This document shows positions 16,638 to 24,827 of a stretch of 32,320 nt of DNA, in pieces. The notes beneath the pieces were generated by a model. That model did no database searches. It saw only the letters and a list, made by a program, of their open reading frames with translations, and was not told where the DNA came from. Position 1 is the stretch's first letter, and each line of letters starts with the position of its first letter. The DNA is taken from assembly GCA_036388295.1 (NCBI GenBank), contig DASVSC010000224.1:1-32320 (forward strand), read 5' to 3'. Source of the stretch: RYN-431 sp036388295 (GTDB taxonomy: Bacteria > Planctomycetota > Phycisphaerae > Tepidisphaerales > Tepidisphaeraceae). Made by a program: the position numbers and the translations under genes.

Positions 16638-17525
16638 TCACCCGTTCACAATCTCCCCGCCGTTCGGGTGCAGCACCTGGCCGGTCATAAAGCTGGCCTC
16701 TTCCGACGCCAGGAACACAAAGGAACCGGCCACTTCCCACGGCTGGCCGGCGCGCTCCAGCGGCACGTCCTGCCCAAAACTCTCCACTTTCTCAGCGGGA
16801 AACGTCGCCACGATCAACGGCGTCCAGATCGGCCCGGGCGCGACGGCGTTTACGCGAATTTTCTTCTCCGCCAGCTGCTTGGCCAGCGACCGCGTGAACG
16901 AGACGATCGCCCCTTTCGTCGACGAATAATCCAGCAGGCCCGGGCTGCCCCGGTAGGCCGTTACGCTGGTGGTGTTGATGATCGACGCGCCTTCCTGCTT
17001 CTGCAGGTGCGGCAAAGCGGCCTTGGCGAAATAGAACATCGAGAAGATGTTCGTCCGGAACGTGGCTTCGAGCTGCCGTGACGTGATCTGCTCGATCGAC
17101 ACCTTCGGGTGCTGCTCGGCGGCGTTGTTCACCAGAATGTCGAGCCGGCCGAACGCCTCGACGGTCTTCTCCACCGCGTCGCGGCAACTCAGTTCGTCGC
17201 CCACTTCGCCCGGCAGCAGCAAACAACTTTGGCCTGCTTTTTCGACCGCGCGTTTGGTTTCCTCGGCGTCGACGGATTCCTCGTCTTTGTAGACGATCGC
17301 CACGTCCGCCCCTTCCTGAGCGAACGCCACCGCCACCGCCCGGCCGATGCCGCTGTCGCCGCCGGTGATCAGGGCGGCCTTGCCTTTGAGGCGTTCGCCG
17401 CCGTCGTAGTCGGGGCGCAGGTAAATGGGCTTCGGGTCCATTTCCGTTTCCAGGCCCGGCTGCGTCTCCTGCGTCTGGGCGGGCGTGCGTTTGGGTTTGT
17501 GCCGCGCGTTCGATTCCTTGGCCAT
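16638..17525 (-). CDS. SDR family oxidoreductase (YghA-like)
   Basis: This 295-residue classical short-chain dehydrogenase/reductase has a basic N-terminal extension of about 45 residues, as in the YghA/YdaD group. The NAD(P)-binding motif TGGDSGIG is at 54-61, NNAAEQ is at 133-138, and the catalytic Ser187, Tyr200 and Lys204 are in SVTAYRGSPGLLDYSSTKGA. The C-terminus (FMTGQVLHPNGGEIVNG) is complete. The substrate is unknown; homologues are often called glucose/ribitol dehydrogenase-like or general stress proteins. A strong AAGGAG lies 6 nt before the ATG. It diverges from the ABC importer operon. Confidence 0.92.
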   Translation of the reverse strand: MAKESNARHKPKRTPAQTQETQPGLETEMDPKPIYLRPDYDGGERLKGKAALITGGDSGIGRAVAVAFAQEGADVAIVYKDEESVDAEETKRAVEKAGQSCLLLPGEVGDELSCRDAVEKTVEAFGRLDILVNNAAEQHPKVSIEQITSRQLEATFRTNIFSMFYFAKAALPHLQKQEGASIINTTSVTAYRGSPGLLDYSSTKGAIVSFTRSLAKQLAEKKIRVNAVAPGPIWTPLIVATFPAEKVESFGQDVPLERAGQPWEVAGSFVFLASEEASFMTGQVLHPNGGEIVNG

Positions 17526-17593
17526 TGTCTGCTCCTTTTGAACAAGAGTGTCACCCGGACGGTAGGCCGCGCGTGACGACTTTTGTCGCAGGG

Positions 17594-17622
17594 CTGCCGT
17601 TTTCCCTGACCGTCGCTACAAT
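17594..17622 (+). promoter_or_regulatory. ABC importer operon promoter
   Basis: TACAAT (17617-17622) with CTGCCG 17 nt upstream. The -10 ends 11 nt before the ATG of the ATPase gene, giving a leader of only a few nucleotides. Confidence 0.5.
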
Positions 17623-17633
17623 CGCCGCCCGAC

Positions 17634-18716
17634 ATGACTTCGGTTCGTCTTGAACACGTCGGGAAACGCTTTGGCACGCAAGTCGCCCTCGACGACATCG
17701 ATCTCACGATCGAGGCGGGCGAGCTGTTCTTTCTCCTCGGCCCCAGCGGCTGCGGCAAATCCACCCTGCTCCGGACCATCGCGGGTTTGCAGAAACCCAC
17801 CAGCGGCCGGGTCTTATTCAACGGCAAGGACGTGACCGACCTCGGCACCGAGCAGCGCAACGCCGTGATGTGCTTCCAGAGCTACGCCCTCTGGCCGCAC
17901 ATGGACGCCCGGCAGAACATCCGTTTCGGCCTGGAAGTCCGCAAAGTGCCCGGCCCCGAGGCCGACGCCCGGGTGGAAGAGGCCGTCCAACTGGTTCAGC
18001 TGGGGCAGTTCGCCTCCAAGAAGCCCAACGAAATGTCCGGCGGCCAGCAGCAGCGCGTCGCCCTGGCGCGGGCGCTCGTCGTCAAGCCCGATTGTTTGCT
18101 GCTCGACGAGCCGCTGAGCAATCTGGACGCGAAGCTGCGGCTGGAGATGCGGACGGAAATCCGCCGCATCTGCCGCGCCAGCGGGCTGACAGCCATCTAC
18201 GTGACGCACGACCAGAAGGAAGCCCTCAGCATCGCCGACCGCATGGCCGTGCTGAACGTCGGCAACATCGAACAAGTCGGCCGGCCGCAGGACCTTTACC
18301 TGCGGCCGAAGAACAAGTTCGTCGCCAACTTCATGGGCGAAGTGAACTTCCTGCCCGCCACCGTCAGCGACGTCGCCGCCGACCACGTGAAGGTGCGGAC
18401 CGCCATCGGCGAGCTCATCAGCGCCCAACCGTCCGACGGCTTGACCAGCGGGCAATCCGTGACCGTGTCGGTTCGGCCGGAAGCGCTGAAGGTCGGTGCC
18501 GCCGGGCCGGCGATCAATCAATTCGACGCCGTCATCCATGACACGCTTTACCTCGGCGAAGTCGCGCAGCACGTCGTCACCGTTCAAAACGTGGACGGCG
18601 GCTCGACCGAAATGCGCTGCTTCGAACTCAACCCCAAACACGTCGCCCGCGACGGCGCGACCGAGCCGGCGAAAGTCTGGGTTGATCCGTCCGACGTCGT
18701 CGTCTTGAAGGATTGA
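17634..18716 (+). CDS. ABC importer ATP-binding protein (Fe3+/spermidine type)
   Basis: This 360-residue ATPase of the MalK/PotA/FbpC group energises import through the permease encoded at 20621-22330. Walker A is GPSGCGKS (36-43), the Q-loop is Gln82, the signature is MSGGQQQR (134-141), Walker B is LLLDEP (155-160), the D-loop is SNLD (162-165) and the H-loop is His192. The C-terminal TOBE-like domain (about 240-360) is present. The group transports iron(III), polyamines, phosphonates or thiamine, and the substrate cannot be chosen from this subunit. The gene is first in the operon; a hairpin repeat separates it from the next gene. Confidence 0.93.
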   Translation: MTSVRLEHVGKRFGTQVALDDIDLTIEAGELFFLLGPSGCGKSTLLRTIAGLQKPTSGRVLFNGKDVTDLGTEQRNAVMCFQSYALWPHMDARQNIRFGLEVRKVPGPEADARVEEAVQLVQLGQFASKKPNEMSGGQQQRVALARALVVKPDCLLLDEPLSNLDAKLRLEMRTEIRRICRASGLTAIYVTHDQKEALSIADRMAVLNVGNIEQVGRPQDLYLRPKNKFVANFMGEVNFLPATVSDVAADHVKVRTAIGELISAQPSDGLTSGQSVTVSVRPEALKVGAAGPAINQFDAVIHDTLYLGEVAQHVVTVQNVDGGSTEMRCFELNPKHVARDGATEPAKVWVDPSDVVVLKD

Positions 18717-18725
18717 ATGTGATGA

Positions 18726-18813
18726 ACCGCCAAGACGCCAAGAACGCCAAGAAGAGAAGGCGGTTGAGTTCCGCCCCTGTTTTTCCCCTTGGCGTCCTTG
18801 GCGTCTTGGCGGT
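18726..18813 (+). repeat. Family D inverted repeat inside the ABC operon
   Basis: The 26-nt arms 18726-18751 and 18788-18813 are inverted with one mismatch. Each has three CGCCAAG units. The spacer is 36 nt. A run of five T follows at 18816-18820, so the RNA hairpin resembles an intrinsic terminator located between the ATPase gene and the binding-protein gene. Confidence 0.9.
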
Positions 18814-18848
18814 CATTTTTCTTCCGCCTTCAGAAGTGATTCGCTGAC

Positions 18849-20603
18849 ATGGCCAAGAACATCGGCATCCTCGCCTTGCTCGCGATCATCATCGCGCTGC
18901 CGTTCATTTTCCGTCAGCCGCCGCCGCAGGGCGACTGGAAGCCGGGCGACCCGACGATCGTCATTGTCAGCCCGCACAACGAGGCCATTCGTTTCGAGTT
19001 CGCTCAAGGTTTTTCCAAGTGGCACGCCGCGAAGTACGGCAAACCCGTCAAAATTGATTGGCGCAACATCGGCGGCACCACCGAGATCGGCCGCTACCTT
19101 GCCAGTGAATACGCCGCCGCGACCAAGGCGTGGTGGACGGGCGAAAAGAAGAACGGCTGGCCGACCAATGCGTCGGACGATCTGGTGAAACCGACGCTGC
19201 CGGCCGACAATAATTCTGCGGCCGTCTGGCGCGAGTACCGCACGACCGACGCGCCCGACGCCATCAGCTGCAAGATCGACTTATTCTTCGGCGGCGGCCA
19301 GTTCGATCACGCCGACGCCTACGCCCGCGGCTTCGCCGTGCCGGTCGCGAAAGACCTGCCGCAAACGCTGTTCGAAGACAGCGGCGTCGAAATGATCCCG
19401 ACCGCGCTCAGCGGCGAAATCTGGCGCACGTCTTCGATCATGGGCAACGTCGTCAGCACGTTCGGCCTGATCTACAACGTCGACCGCATCAGAGAACTCG
19501 GCGTCACGACCCCGCCGTCGCAATGGAAAGACCTCGCCGACTTCCGATACTTCGGCCAAGTCGGCCTGGCCGATCCGACGAAGAGCGCTTCAATCGCCAA
19601 GGCGTTCGAGATGATCGTGCACCAGCAGATGCACGACGCCGTGCGCGACAGTGGCTTCGATGACGCGCAGATCGCCGCCAACGAAAAAACGATCGACGCG
19701 TACCGCAAGTCAAAAGCGCCGGCCTACCAGCGCGGCGACGTGCCGCCGGAACTGGCCGAATATCAGAAAGCGCTCGAAGACGGCTTCGCGACCGGCATGG
19801 GCATCGTCCAGCGCATCGGCGCGAATAGCCGCTACTTCACCGACAGCGGCAGCAAAGTGCCGATTGACGTCAGCGTCGGCGACGCCGCCGTCGGCATGGC
19901 GATCGACTTCTACGGCCGCTTCCAGGCCCAGGCCAGCCGCGCGCCGGACGGCGCTGAGCGGATGAAGTTCGTCACGCCCGTCGGCGGCACCAGCGTCAGC
20001 GTCGACCCGATCAGCCTGCTGCGCGGGGCCGGCGGCAGCGCGCGGCGGGAAGAAGACCAGGCCGAGACGCGCCAGACCGCGCTGCACTTCATCGAGTTCC
20101 TGCTCGGCCCCGACGGCCAGAAGCTGTGGACGTACAAGCCCGGCACGCCCGGCGGGCCGGAGAAGTATTCGCTGCGCCGTTTGCCCATCCGCCGCGACTT
20201 TTACCCGTCCACCCAGCCCGGCCTTGCCGAAACGGCCAAAGCGCACTTGGCGTACGCAACCGACGACCTGGCCAGCCCCGACATCGATCCGTACGAAGTC
20301 GGCAAGAAGTTCACCTACTACCCGCGCTGGACGTTCGACCACTTCGCCTTTTTCCGCACCAATGTCCGTGCGATGTGCATGGACGCCGGCGACGAACTGA
20401 AGCAGGCGTGGCGCACGGCGAATGAGAAGTCGCTGCCTTGGTCGTTCGAGTTTCCCACCCTGACGCTCACCGCCAAAGACGGCCAGGCGAAGCAGGTGAA
20501 AGTCGGCTGGCGCACCGCGCCCGATCTGCGGTCGTACGAGCCGATCGAGGTCGCCCGGGCGCTGATGCTGGCCTACCGCGAGCAGTACGCGAAGGTTCAA
20601 TAA
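18849..20603 (+). CDS. ABC importer substrate-binding protein (large)
   Basis: At 584 residues it is larger than usual iron- or polyamine-binding proteins (about 330-380). The N-terminus (residues 4-21) is one hydrophobic segment with no lipobox Cys, which suggests a membrane anchor or an uncleaved signal. After it comes the family-1/6-like opening PTIVIVSPHNEAIRFEFAQGF. Later segments (DLFFGGGQFDHADAYARGF, GLIYNVDRI, PPSQWKDLADFRYFGQVGLADPTKS) match iron(III)-type binding proteins. Extra regions at about 85-130 and 430-584 are not assigned. It belongs between the ATPase and permease genes of the same operon. The ligand is unknown. Confidence 0.87.
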   Translation: MAKNIGILALLAIIIALPFIFRQPPPQGDWKPGDPTIVIVSPHNEAIRFEFAQGFSKWHAAKYGKPVKIDWRNIGGTTEIGRYLASEYAAATKAWWTGEKKNGWPTNASDDLVKPTLPADNNSAAVWREYRTTDAPDAISCKIDLFFGGGQFDHADAYARGFAVPVAKDLPQTLFEDSGVEMIPTALSGEIWRTSSIMGNVVSTFGLIYNVDRIRELGVTTPPSQWKDLADFRYFGQVGLADPTKSASIAKAFEMIVHQQMHDAVRDSGFDDAQIAANEKTIDAYRKSKAPAYQRGDVPPELAEYQKALEDGFATGMGIVQRIGANSRYFTDSGSKVPIDVSVGDAAVGMAIDFYGRFQAQASRAPDGAERMKFVTPVGGTSVSVDPISLLRGAGGSARREEDQAETRQTALHFIEFLLGPDGQKLWTYKPGTPGGPEKYSLRRLPIRRDFYPSTQPGLAETAKAHLAYATDDLASPDIDPYEVGKKFTYYPRWTFDHFAFFRTNVRAMCMDAGDELKQAWRTANEKSLPWSFEFPTLTLTAKDGQAKQVKVGWRTAPDLRSYEPIEVARALMLAYREQYAKVQ

Positions 20604-20620
20604 GACGGGTCAAGTAAACC

Positions 20621-22330
20621 ATGCGCCGTTCGACCGCCCTGATCATCTCTTCCATCCTGATCGTCGTGTTCGGCGTGGCGTTCCTTTGGCCGCTCGGGCG
20701 GATCGTGCAGCGCGGCTTCTTCGACGAGGCCGGCGCGTTCACGCTCCGTTACATCGGCGAAGTGTTCCGCAACCCGATCTACCGCGAAGGCCTGATCAAC
20801 AGCCTGAAAATCGCCATCGGCACGACCACGCTCGTCACGCTGATCGCCGTCCCGCTCGCGTGGATGGCGAACAAGTATGAATTCGCCGGCAAGGGCATAT
20901 TCTCCGGCCTGCTGCTGGTGCCGATGATCCTGCCGCCGTTCGTCGGCGCGATCGGCTTCCAACAGATCCTCGGCCAGTACGGCACGCTGAACGCGATCCT
21001 GCCGTTCGCCCCGATCGACTGGCTCGGCCGGGGCCAATACTGGGGTGTGATTCTGCTGCAGGCCTTGGGCCTTTACCCGATTCTGTATCTGAACGTCGCC
21101 GCCAGCCTGGCCAACATTGACCCGGCCATGGAGCAGGCGGCGCAGAACCTCGGCAGCACCGGCTGGCAGCGGTTCCGGCGCATCACGCTTCCGCTCATCA
21201 TGCCCGGCCTTTTCGCCGGCGGGACGATCGTGTTCATCTGGAGCTTCACCGAACTCGGCACGCCGCTGATCATGCAGTACACGCGTTGCACGCCCGTGCA
21301 GGTGTTCGACGCGCTCAAGGACATCGGCACCAGCCCGTTCCCGTACGCGCTCGTCTTCGTGATGCTGACGGCCAGCCTGCTGTTGTACGTCCTGGGCAAG
21401 TTCGTCTTCGGCCGCGGCGCGTACGCGATGCAAAGCAAAGCCGCCACGCACAGCGGCTTCGAAAAGGCCGCCGGCTGGCGCGCCGTGGTGATTCCGCTGA
21501 CGTTCCTGTTCGTCTGCGTCGCCGCGCTGCTGCCGCACGTCGGCGTAATTCTCACGGCCTTCAGCGCGCCGGGCAGCTGGTACCAAACCGTGTTGCCGAC
21601 CGTCTTCACGACGGGCAACTTCGAAGAAGCCCTCGGCCACAGCATGACGGTCGGCTCGATCGGCAACAGCCTGCTGTTCGCCGGCATCGCGGTGTTCGTG
21701 AACCTGGTGATCGGCGTGATGGTGGCGTTCATCGTCGTCCGCTCCGATCTGCCGTTCCGTGGCGTGCTCGACACGCTGGCCATGCTGCCGCTGGCCGTCC
21801 CCGGCATCGTGATGGCGTTCGGTTACCTGGCCATCAGCAGCATGCTGGCGAACCAGCCGTGGGTGAAAGAGAGCGAGCTGTTCAAATCGCTGTTCGACGT
21901 GCGCACGAACCCGACGCTGTTCCTAGTCATCGCCTACGCCGTGCGCCGCCTGCCGTACATGGTGCGCAGCGCCGTCGCCGGCCTGCAGCAGACGAGCGTG
22001 ACGCTGGAAGAAGCATCGGCCAACCTCGGCGCGAGCGGCCTGACGACCGTCCGTCGCATCACCGTCCCGCTGATCCTGGCGAACCTGATCGCCGGCGCGA
22101 TGCTGGCCTTCGCGTTCAGCATGCTGGAGGTCAGCGACAGTCTGATGCTGGCCCAGCGGGCGGACTATTTCCCGATCACCAAGACGATCTACGAACTGTT
22201 CCAACTGATCGGCACCGGCAAATACCTGGCCAGCGCGCTCGGCGTCTGGGCCATGGTGTTCCTTGCGGCAACGATCCTGGGCGCCAGCATGATTCTGGGA
22301 CGGAAGATGGGCGCGATCTTCAGGGTATAA
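20621..22330 (+). CDS. ABC importer permease with two fused transmembrane domains
   Basis: This 569-residue inner-membrane protein holds two copies of the binding-protein-dependent permease domain, as in FbpB-type iron transporters. Two EAA loops contact the ATPase: EQAAQNLGSTGWQRFRRITL (171-190) and EEASANLGASGLTTVRRITV (463-482). About twelve hydrophobic segments are distributed around them. It starts 17 nt after the binding-protein stop and ends the operon. A family A repeat follows. The fused architecture and the FbpC-like ATPase favour an iron(III) or similar oxyanion/metal importer, but this is inference. Confidence 0.92.
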   Translation: MRRSTALIISSILIVVFGVAFLWPLGRIVQRGFFDEAGAFTLRYIGEVFRNPIYREGLINSLKIAIGTTTLVTLIAVPLAWMANKYEFAGKGIFSGLLLVPMILPPFVGAIGFQQILGQYGTLNAILPFAPIDWLGRGQYWGVILLQALGLYPILYLNVAASLANIDPAMEQAAQNLGSTGWQRFRRITLPLIMPGLFAGGTIVFIWSFTELGTPLIMQYTRCTPVQVFDALKDIGTSPFPYALVFVMLTASLLLYVLGKFVFGRGAYAMQSKAATHSGFEKAAGWRAVVIPLTFLFVCVAALLPHVGVILTAFSAPGSWYQTVLPTVFTTGNFEEALGHSMTVGSIGNSLLFAGIAVFVNLVIGVMVAFIVVRSDLPFRGVLDTLAMLPLAVPGIVMAFGYLAISSMLANQPWVKESELFKSLFDVRTNPTLFLVIAYAVRRLPYMVRSAVAGLQQTSVTLEEASANLGASGLTTVRRITVPLILANLIAGAMLAFAFSMLEVSDSLMLAQRADYFPITKTIYELFQLIGTGKYLASALGVWAMVFLAATILGASMILGRKMGAIFRV

Positions 22331-22346
22331 AAGTACCTGACGCCGA

Positions 22347-22426
22347 TGGCCGCGGGTGTAAACCCGCGCGAGAATATCACCCCTTTGAAACGGCAAGGTT
22401 TTCGCGCGGGTTTACACCCGCGGCCA
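22347..22426. repeat. Family A inverted-repeat pair
   Basis: The 25-nt arms 22347-22371 and 22402-22426 are perfect reverse complements around a 30-nt spacer. They are identical to the arms at 1007-1031 and 1071-1095. The spacer differs from the other copies. Confidence 0.93.
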
Positions 22427-22480
22427 TCGCTTCTCGTTCGTAAAACTACTCGATCCCTCGCCCACGGGTCCGCTCGCCGA

Positions 22481-22486
22481 TAAACT
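22481..22486 (+). promoter_or_regulatory. -10 box of the parvulin gene
   Basis: TAAACT ends 6 nt before the ATG, which predicts a leaderless transcript. No clear -35 is seen. Confidence 0.42.
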
Positions 22487-22492
22487 GAAACG

Positions 22493-23833
22493 ATGCACCG
22501 CCGCTTCGGACTATCGCTCGGACTCGTCATCACTGTCGCCGCTAACGGCTGTTCGTCAGAGAACGAGCCCCGGCCGCTCGGGTCGGACCAGTTCTATCGA
22601 CGCGACGACCGCGGCGGGGCGATCATCCCCGGCCCGCGCGTGCCGGAAAACACCCTCACCCCGCCGAGCCCGCGCGCGGGCGACGCGCCGGCCAATGGCA
22701 GTACCGTCGAGGCATCCACCGCCGCGGCCGAGCCGTCGCCCGAGGGGCTGCGTTTCGTCACGCAACAGGTGAAGCCGACCACGCCGACCACGTTGCCAAG
22801 CGGCGACGTCGAACCGCCCGCGCCGACCAAACGCACGAATTACGAAGTCGGCCAGTACGTTTCGGTCGGCGCGATCATCGCCGAGGTCAACGGCTCACCG
22901 ATTTACGCCGACGAAATCGTCCGCTCGATCTCGCCGCTGCTCGCCGCCCGGGCGAAGGAATTGGAAGAGCAGCGCTTCCGCAGCCTGGCGTCGTCTGAAA
23001 TCAATCGGCAGGTGGACGAGAGCATCCGCAATGAAGTCGCCTACGCCGCCGCCGACCGCAACACCTCGGCCGAGGATAAGCAGACGGCCGAGCGGATCAC
23101 GCAGCAGTGGCGCGACCGTTTGAAGACGGAAAACAAGGGCTCGATCGAAGAAGTCCGCCGCAAGTTCCGCGACCAGGGCCAGACCTACGACGAAGCCGCC
23201 AAGGCCGAATACCGCCGCAATCTGGTGCGCGTCTTCTACACCAAAAAGCTGTTCCCGCGCATCCAGGTGACGGCCGACGATTTGCGGCGTTATTACGAGC
23301 AGAACCGCGACGCCCAGTTCACGCAGCACGACACGCTGACGTTCCGTTTGATCAAGATCACCCCGCAGGCAATGGGCTCGGACGCGGCCGCCCGCAAGAA
23401 GGCCGACGAACTGGCCGCCCGCGTCACGCGCGGCGAAGACTTCGCGACCGTCGCCGGCGAAATCAATCACGACCCAATCCTGCTCCGCAACAAAGGCCTC
23501 ACCGGGCCGATCGACCGCGGCGCGTATCGGCTGGAGGAGATCGAAACCGCGCTCTGGTCCCTCGCCCCCGGCGACACCACGCCGGTGCTGTCGGTCGGCG
23601 GTGCGTACTACCTGGCCCGACTGGAGAAAAAGACGACCGGCCGCGTACAGGTGTTCGAAGAAAGCGCCGTGCAAGCGAAGATGCTGGACGCCCTGCGCGG
23701 CGAGCAGTTCGCCAAAATGCGCCGCGACCTGGAAACCACCCTGCGCCGCGATTCAGTCGTGGCCAAGAACGATTCCGTCTACGCCACGACGCTTGCGATG
23801 GCGATGCAAAGCTACCCGAAGTGGCGCGAGTAA
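22493..23833 (+). CDS. SurA/PrsA-like parvulin peptidyl-prolyl isomerase, probable lipoprotein
   Basis: This 446-residue exported protein is probably a periplasmic foldase. The N-terminal signal has a hydrophobic stretch ending in AANGC with Cys20, a passable lipobox. A Pro/Ser/Thr-rich linker runs from about 22 to 118. A SurA-like N-terminal helical region follows (VGAIIAEVNGSPIYADEIV and helices to about 265). The parvulin domain is at about 275-375 (HDTLTFRLIKI, ADELAARVTRGEDFATVAGE, GLTGPIDRGAY, WSLAPGDTTPVLSVGGAYYLARLE). The C-terminal helices close the chaperone lobe. Isomerase activity and client proteins (outer-membrane proteins) are inferred from the family. Confidence 0.85.
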   Translation: MHRRFGLSLGLVITVAANGCSSENEPRPLGSDQFYRRDDRGGAIIPGPRVPENTLTPPSPRAGDAPANGSTVEASTAAAEPSPEGLRFVTQQVKPTTPTTLPSGDVEPPAPTKRTNYEVGQYVSVGAIIAEVNGSPIYADEIVRSISPLLAARAKELEEQRFRSLASSEINRQVDESIRNEVAYAAADRNTSAEDKQTAERITQQWRDRLKTENKGSIEEVRRKFRDQGQTYDEAAKAEYRRNLVRVFYTKKLFPRIQVTADDLRRYYEQNRDAQFTQHDTLTFRLIKITPQAMGSDAAARKKADELAARVTRGEDFATVAGEINHDPILLRNKGLTGPIDRGAYRLEEIETALWSLAPGDTTPVLSVGGAYYLARLEKKTTGRVQVFEESAVQAKMLDALRGEQFAKMRRDLETTLRRDSVVAKNDSVYATTLAMAMQSYPKWRE

Positions 23834-23860
23834 TCGGTCGGGGTTAAACGCTTCGTTCAG

Positions 23861-24589
23861 TCACTGAACCGTTAAGACATGCCAGGCGCCGTCCGTGCCT
23901 AGCACTTCCGCGGGCCGGAAGTTGGCTTTGTAGGTCATGGCGCTGCAGTCGCGGATCCAGTAGCCGAGGTAGTAGTAGCCGATGCCTTGGCCGGCCGCCC
24001 AATTTATTTCGTGCAGCGCGCCGAACGTGCCAAGGCTGCGGCCGGCGTCGGCGGGGTCGAAATAGAAGTAGACGCTGCTGAGCGAGGCCGGCCCGAGGTC
24101 GCACAGCCCCACCGCCAGCAGCCGGCCGGCCGGGTCGCGGTAGGCGAACTCCAGCGAATCGGTCGGCGAATCGTACAGAAACTCGCGCAGGCGATCGGGA
24201 TCGCCCTCGTCGGGTCGGCCGTGCCAGTTTTGGACGTAACGGGCGTATAAGGCGGCCTTTTCGTCGGTCAATTCCGGCGGGCCCACTTCAACTCGTAAAT
24301 CGGCGTTCTTCCGCACACACCGCCGCTGCGACGTCGTCGGCCGAAAAGTCGCCGTCGGCACGCGCAGTTGCCGACACTCGCGGCAATCCCGGCAGACCGG
24401 CTGGTAGATCATCCGCCCGCTCCGGCGGAAGCCGGCGTCCATGAACGCTTGATACGTCGCCCCGTCGATGCGCGACGCCATCACCGCCCGCAGCGTCTCC
24501 ACCCGCCCCGGCAGGTACGGGCAGGCGACGTCCGGCAGCACGGTCAGCTTCACGGCAGACGGCGGATTGAGCACGCGATCGATCGGCAC
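23861..24589 (-). CDS. bpt: Aspartate/glutamate leucyltransferase
   Basis: Bpt (242 aa) transfers leucine from Leu-tRNA to N-terminal Asp or Glu of proteins, marking them for the ClpS/ClpAP N-degron pathway. The N-terminal region has ACPYLPGR (Cys23) and the cysteine cluster CRDCREC (Cys66, 69, 72), as in the ATE/Bpt family. The C-terminal GNAT-like region has SSVYFYFDP, GTFGALHEI and GYYYLGYWIRDCSAMTYKANF. The length fits Bpt rather than eukaryotic ATE1. The start is GTG 24589, 6 nt after a TAATAT box, probably leaderless. It converges with the parvulin gene, 27 nt apart. Confidence 0.92.
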   Translation of the reverse strand: MPIDRVLNPPSAVKLTVLPDVACPYLPGRVETLRAVMASRIDGATYQAFMDAGFRRSGRMIYQPVCRDCRECRQLRVPTATFRPTTSQRRCVRKNADLRVEVGPPELTDEKAALYARYVQNWHGRPDEGDPDRLREFLYDSPTDSLEFAYRDPAGRLLAVGLCDLGPASLSSVYFYFDPADAGRSLGTFGALHEINWAAGQGIGYYYLGYWIRDCSAMTYKANFRPAEVLGTDGAWHVLTVQ

Positions 24590-24595
24590 AAGCGA

Positions 24596-24601
24596 ATATT
24601 A
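24596..24601 (-). promoter_or_regulatory. bpt -10 box
   Basis: TAATAT on the minus strand ends 6 nt before the GTG start. No convincing -35. Confidence 0.45.
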
Positions 24602-24645
24602 CCGACCTTTCGAAGCAAACAGTGAACTGGCTTCGAGGGATCTCT

Positions 24646-24809
24646 GGTTCCCTCTCCCGGTACTCCGGGAGAGGGTTAGGGTGAGGGCCGACGGCCAAGC
24701 CGGGTGAATCGCGAGGCCGCTTGCGTCGTCGGGCTTTTGTCACTCGGCAGTCAACTTGATGCTCGCCCTCACCCTAGCCCTCTCCCGTGAGTACAAGGGA
24801 GAGGGGACC
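24646..24809. repeat. Family B inverted-repeat pair (bpt/proS)
   Basis: The left arm (24646-24689) is GGTT plus the hairpin CCCTCTCCCGG/CCGGGAGAGGG plus TTAGGGTGAGGGCC. The right arm (24765-24809) is the inverted copy, with a longer loop in its hairpin. The 75-nt spacer has no recognised feature. This is the best preserved family B pair, in the 238-nt gap between two minus-strand genes. Confidence 0.9.
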
Positions 24810-24827
24810 AGAGGTCGCTCGCAGTAA

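Noticed and set aside
23834..23860. Bidirectional terminator between the parvulin gene and bpt
   Set aside because: The 27-nt gap contains no stable stem.
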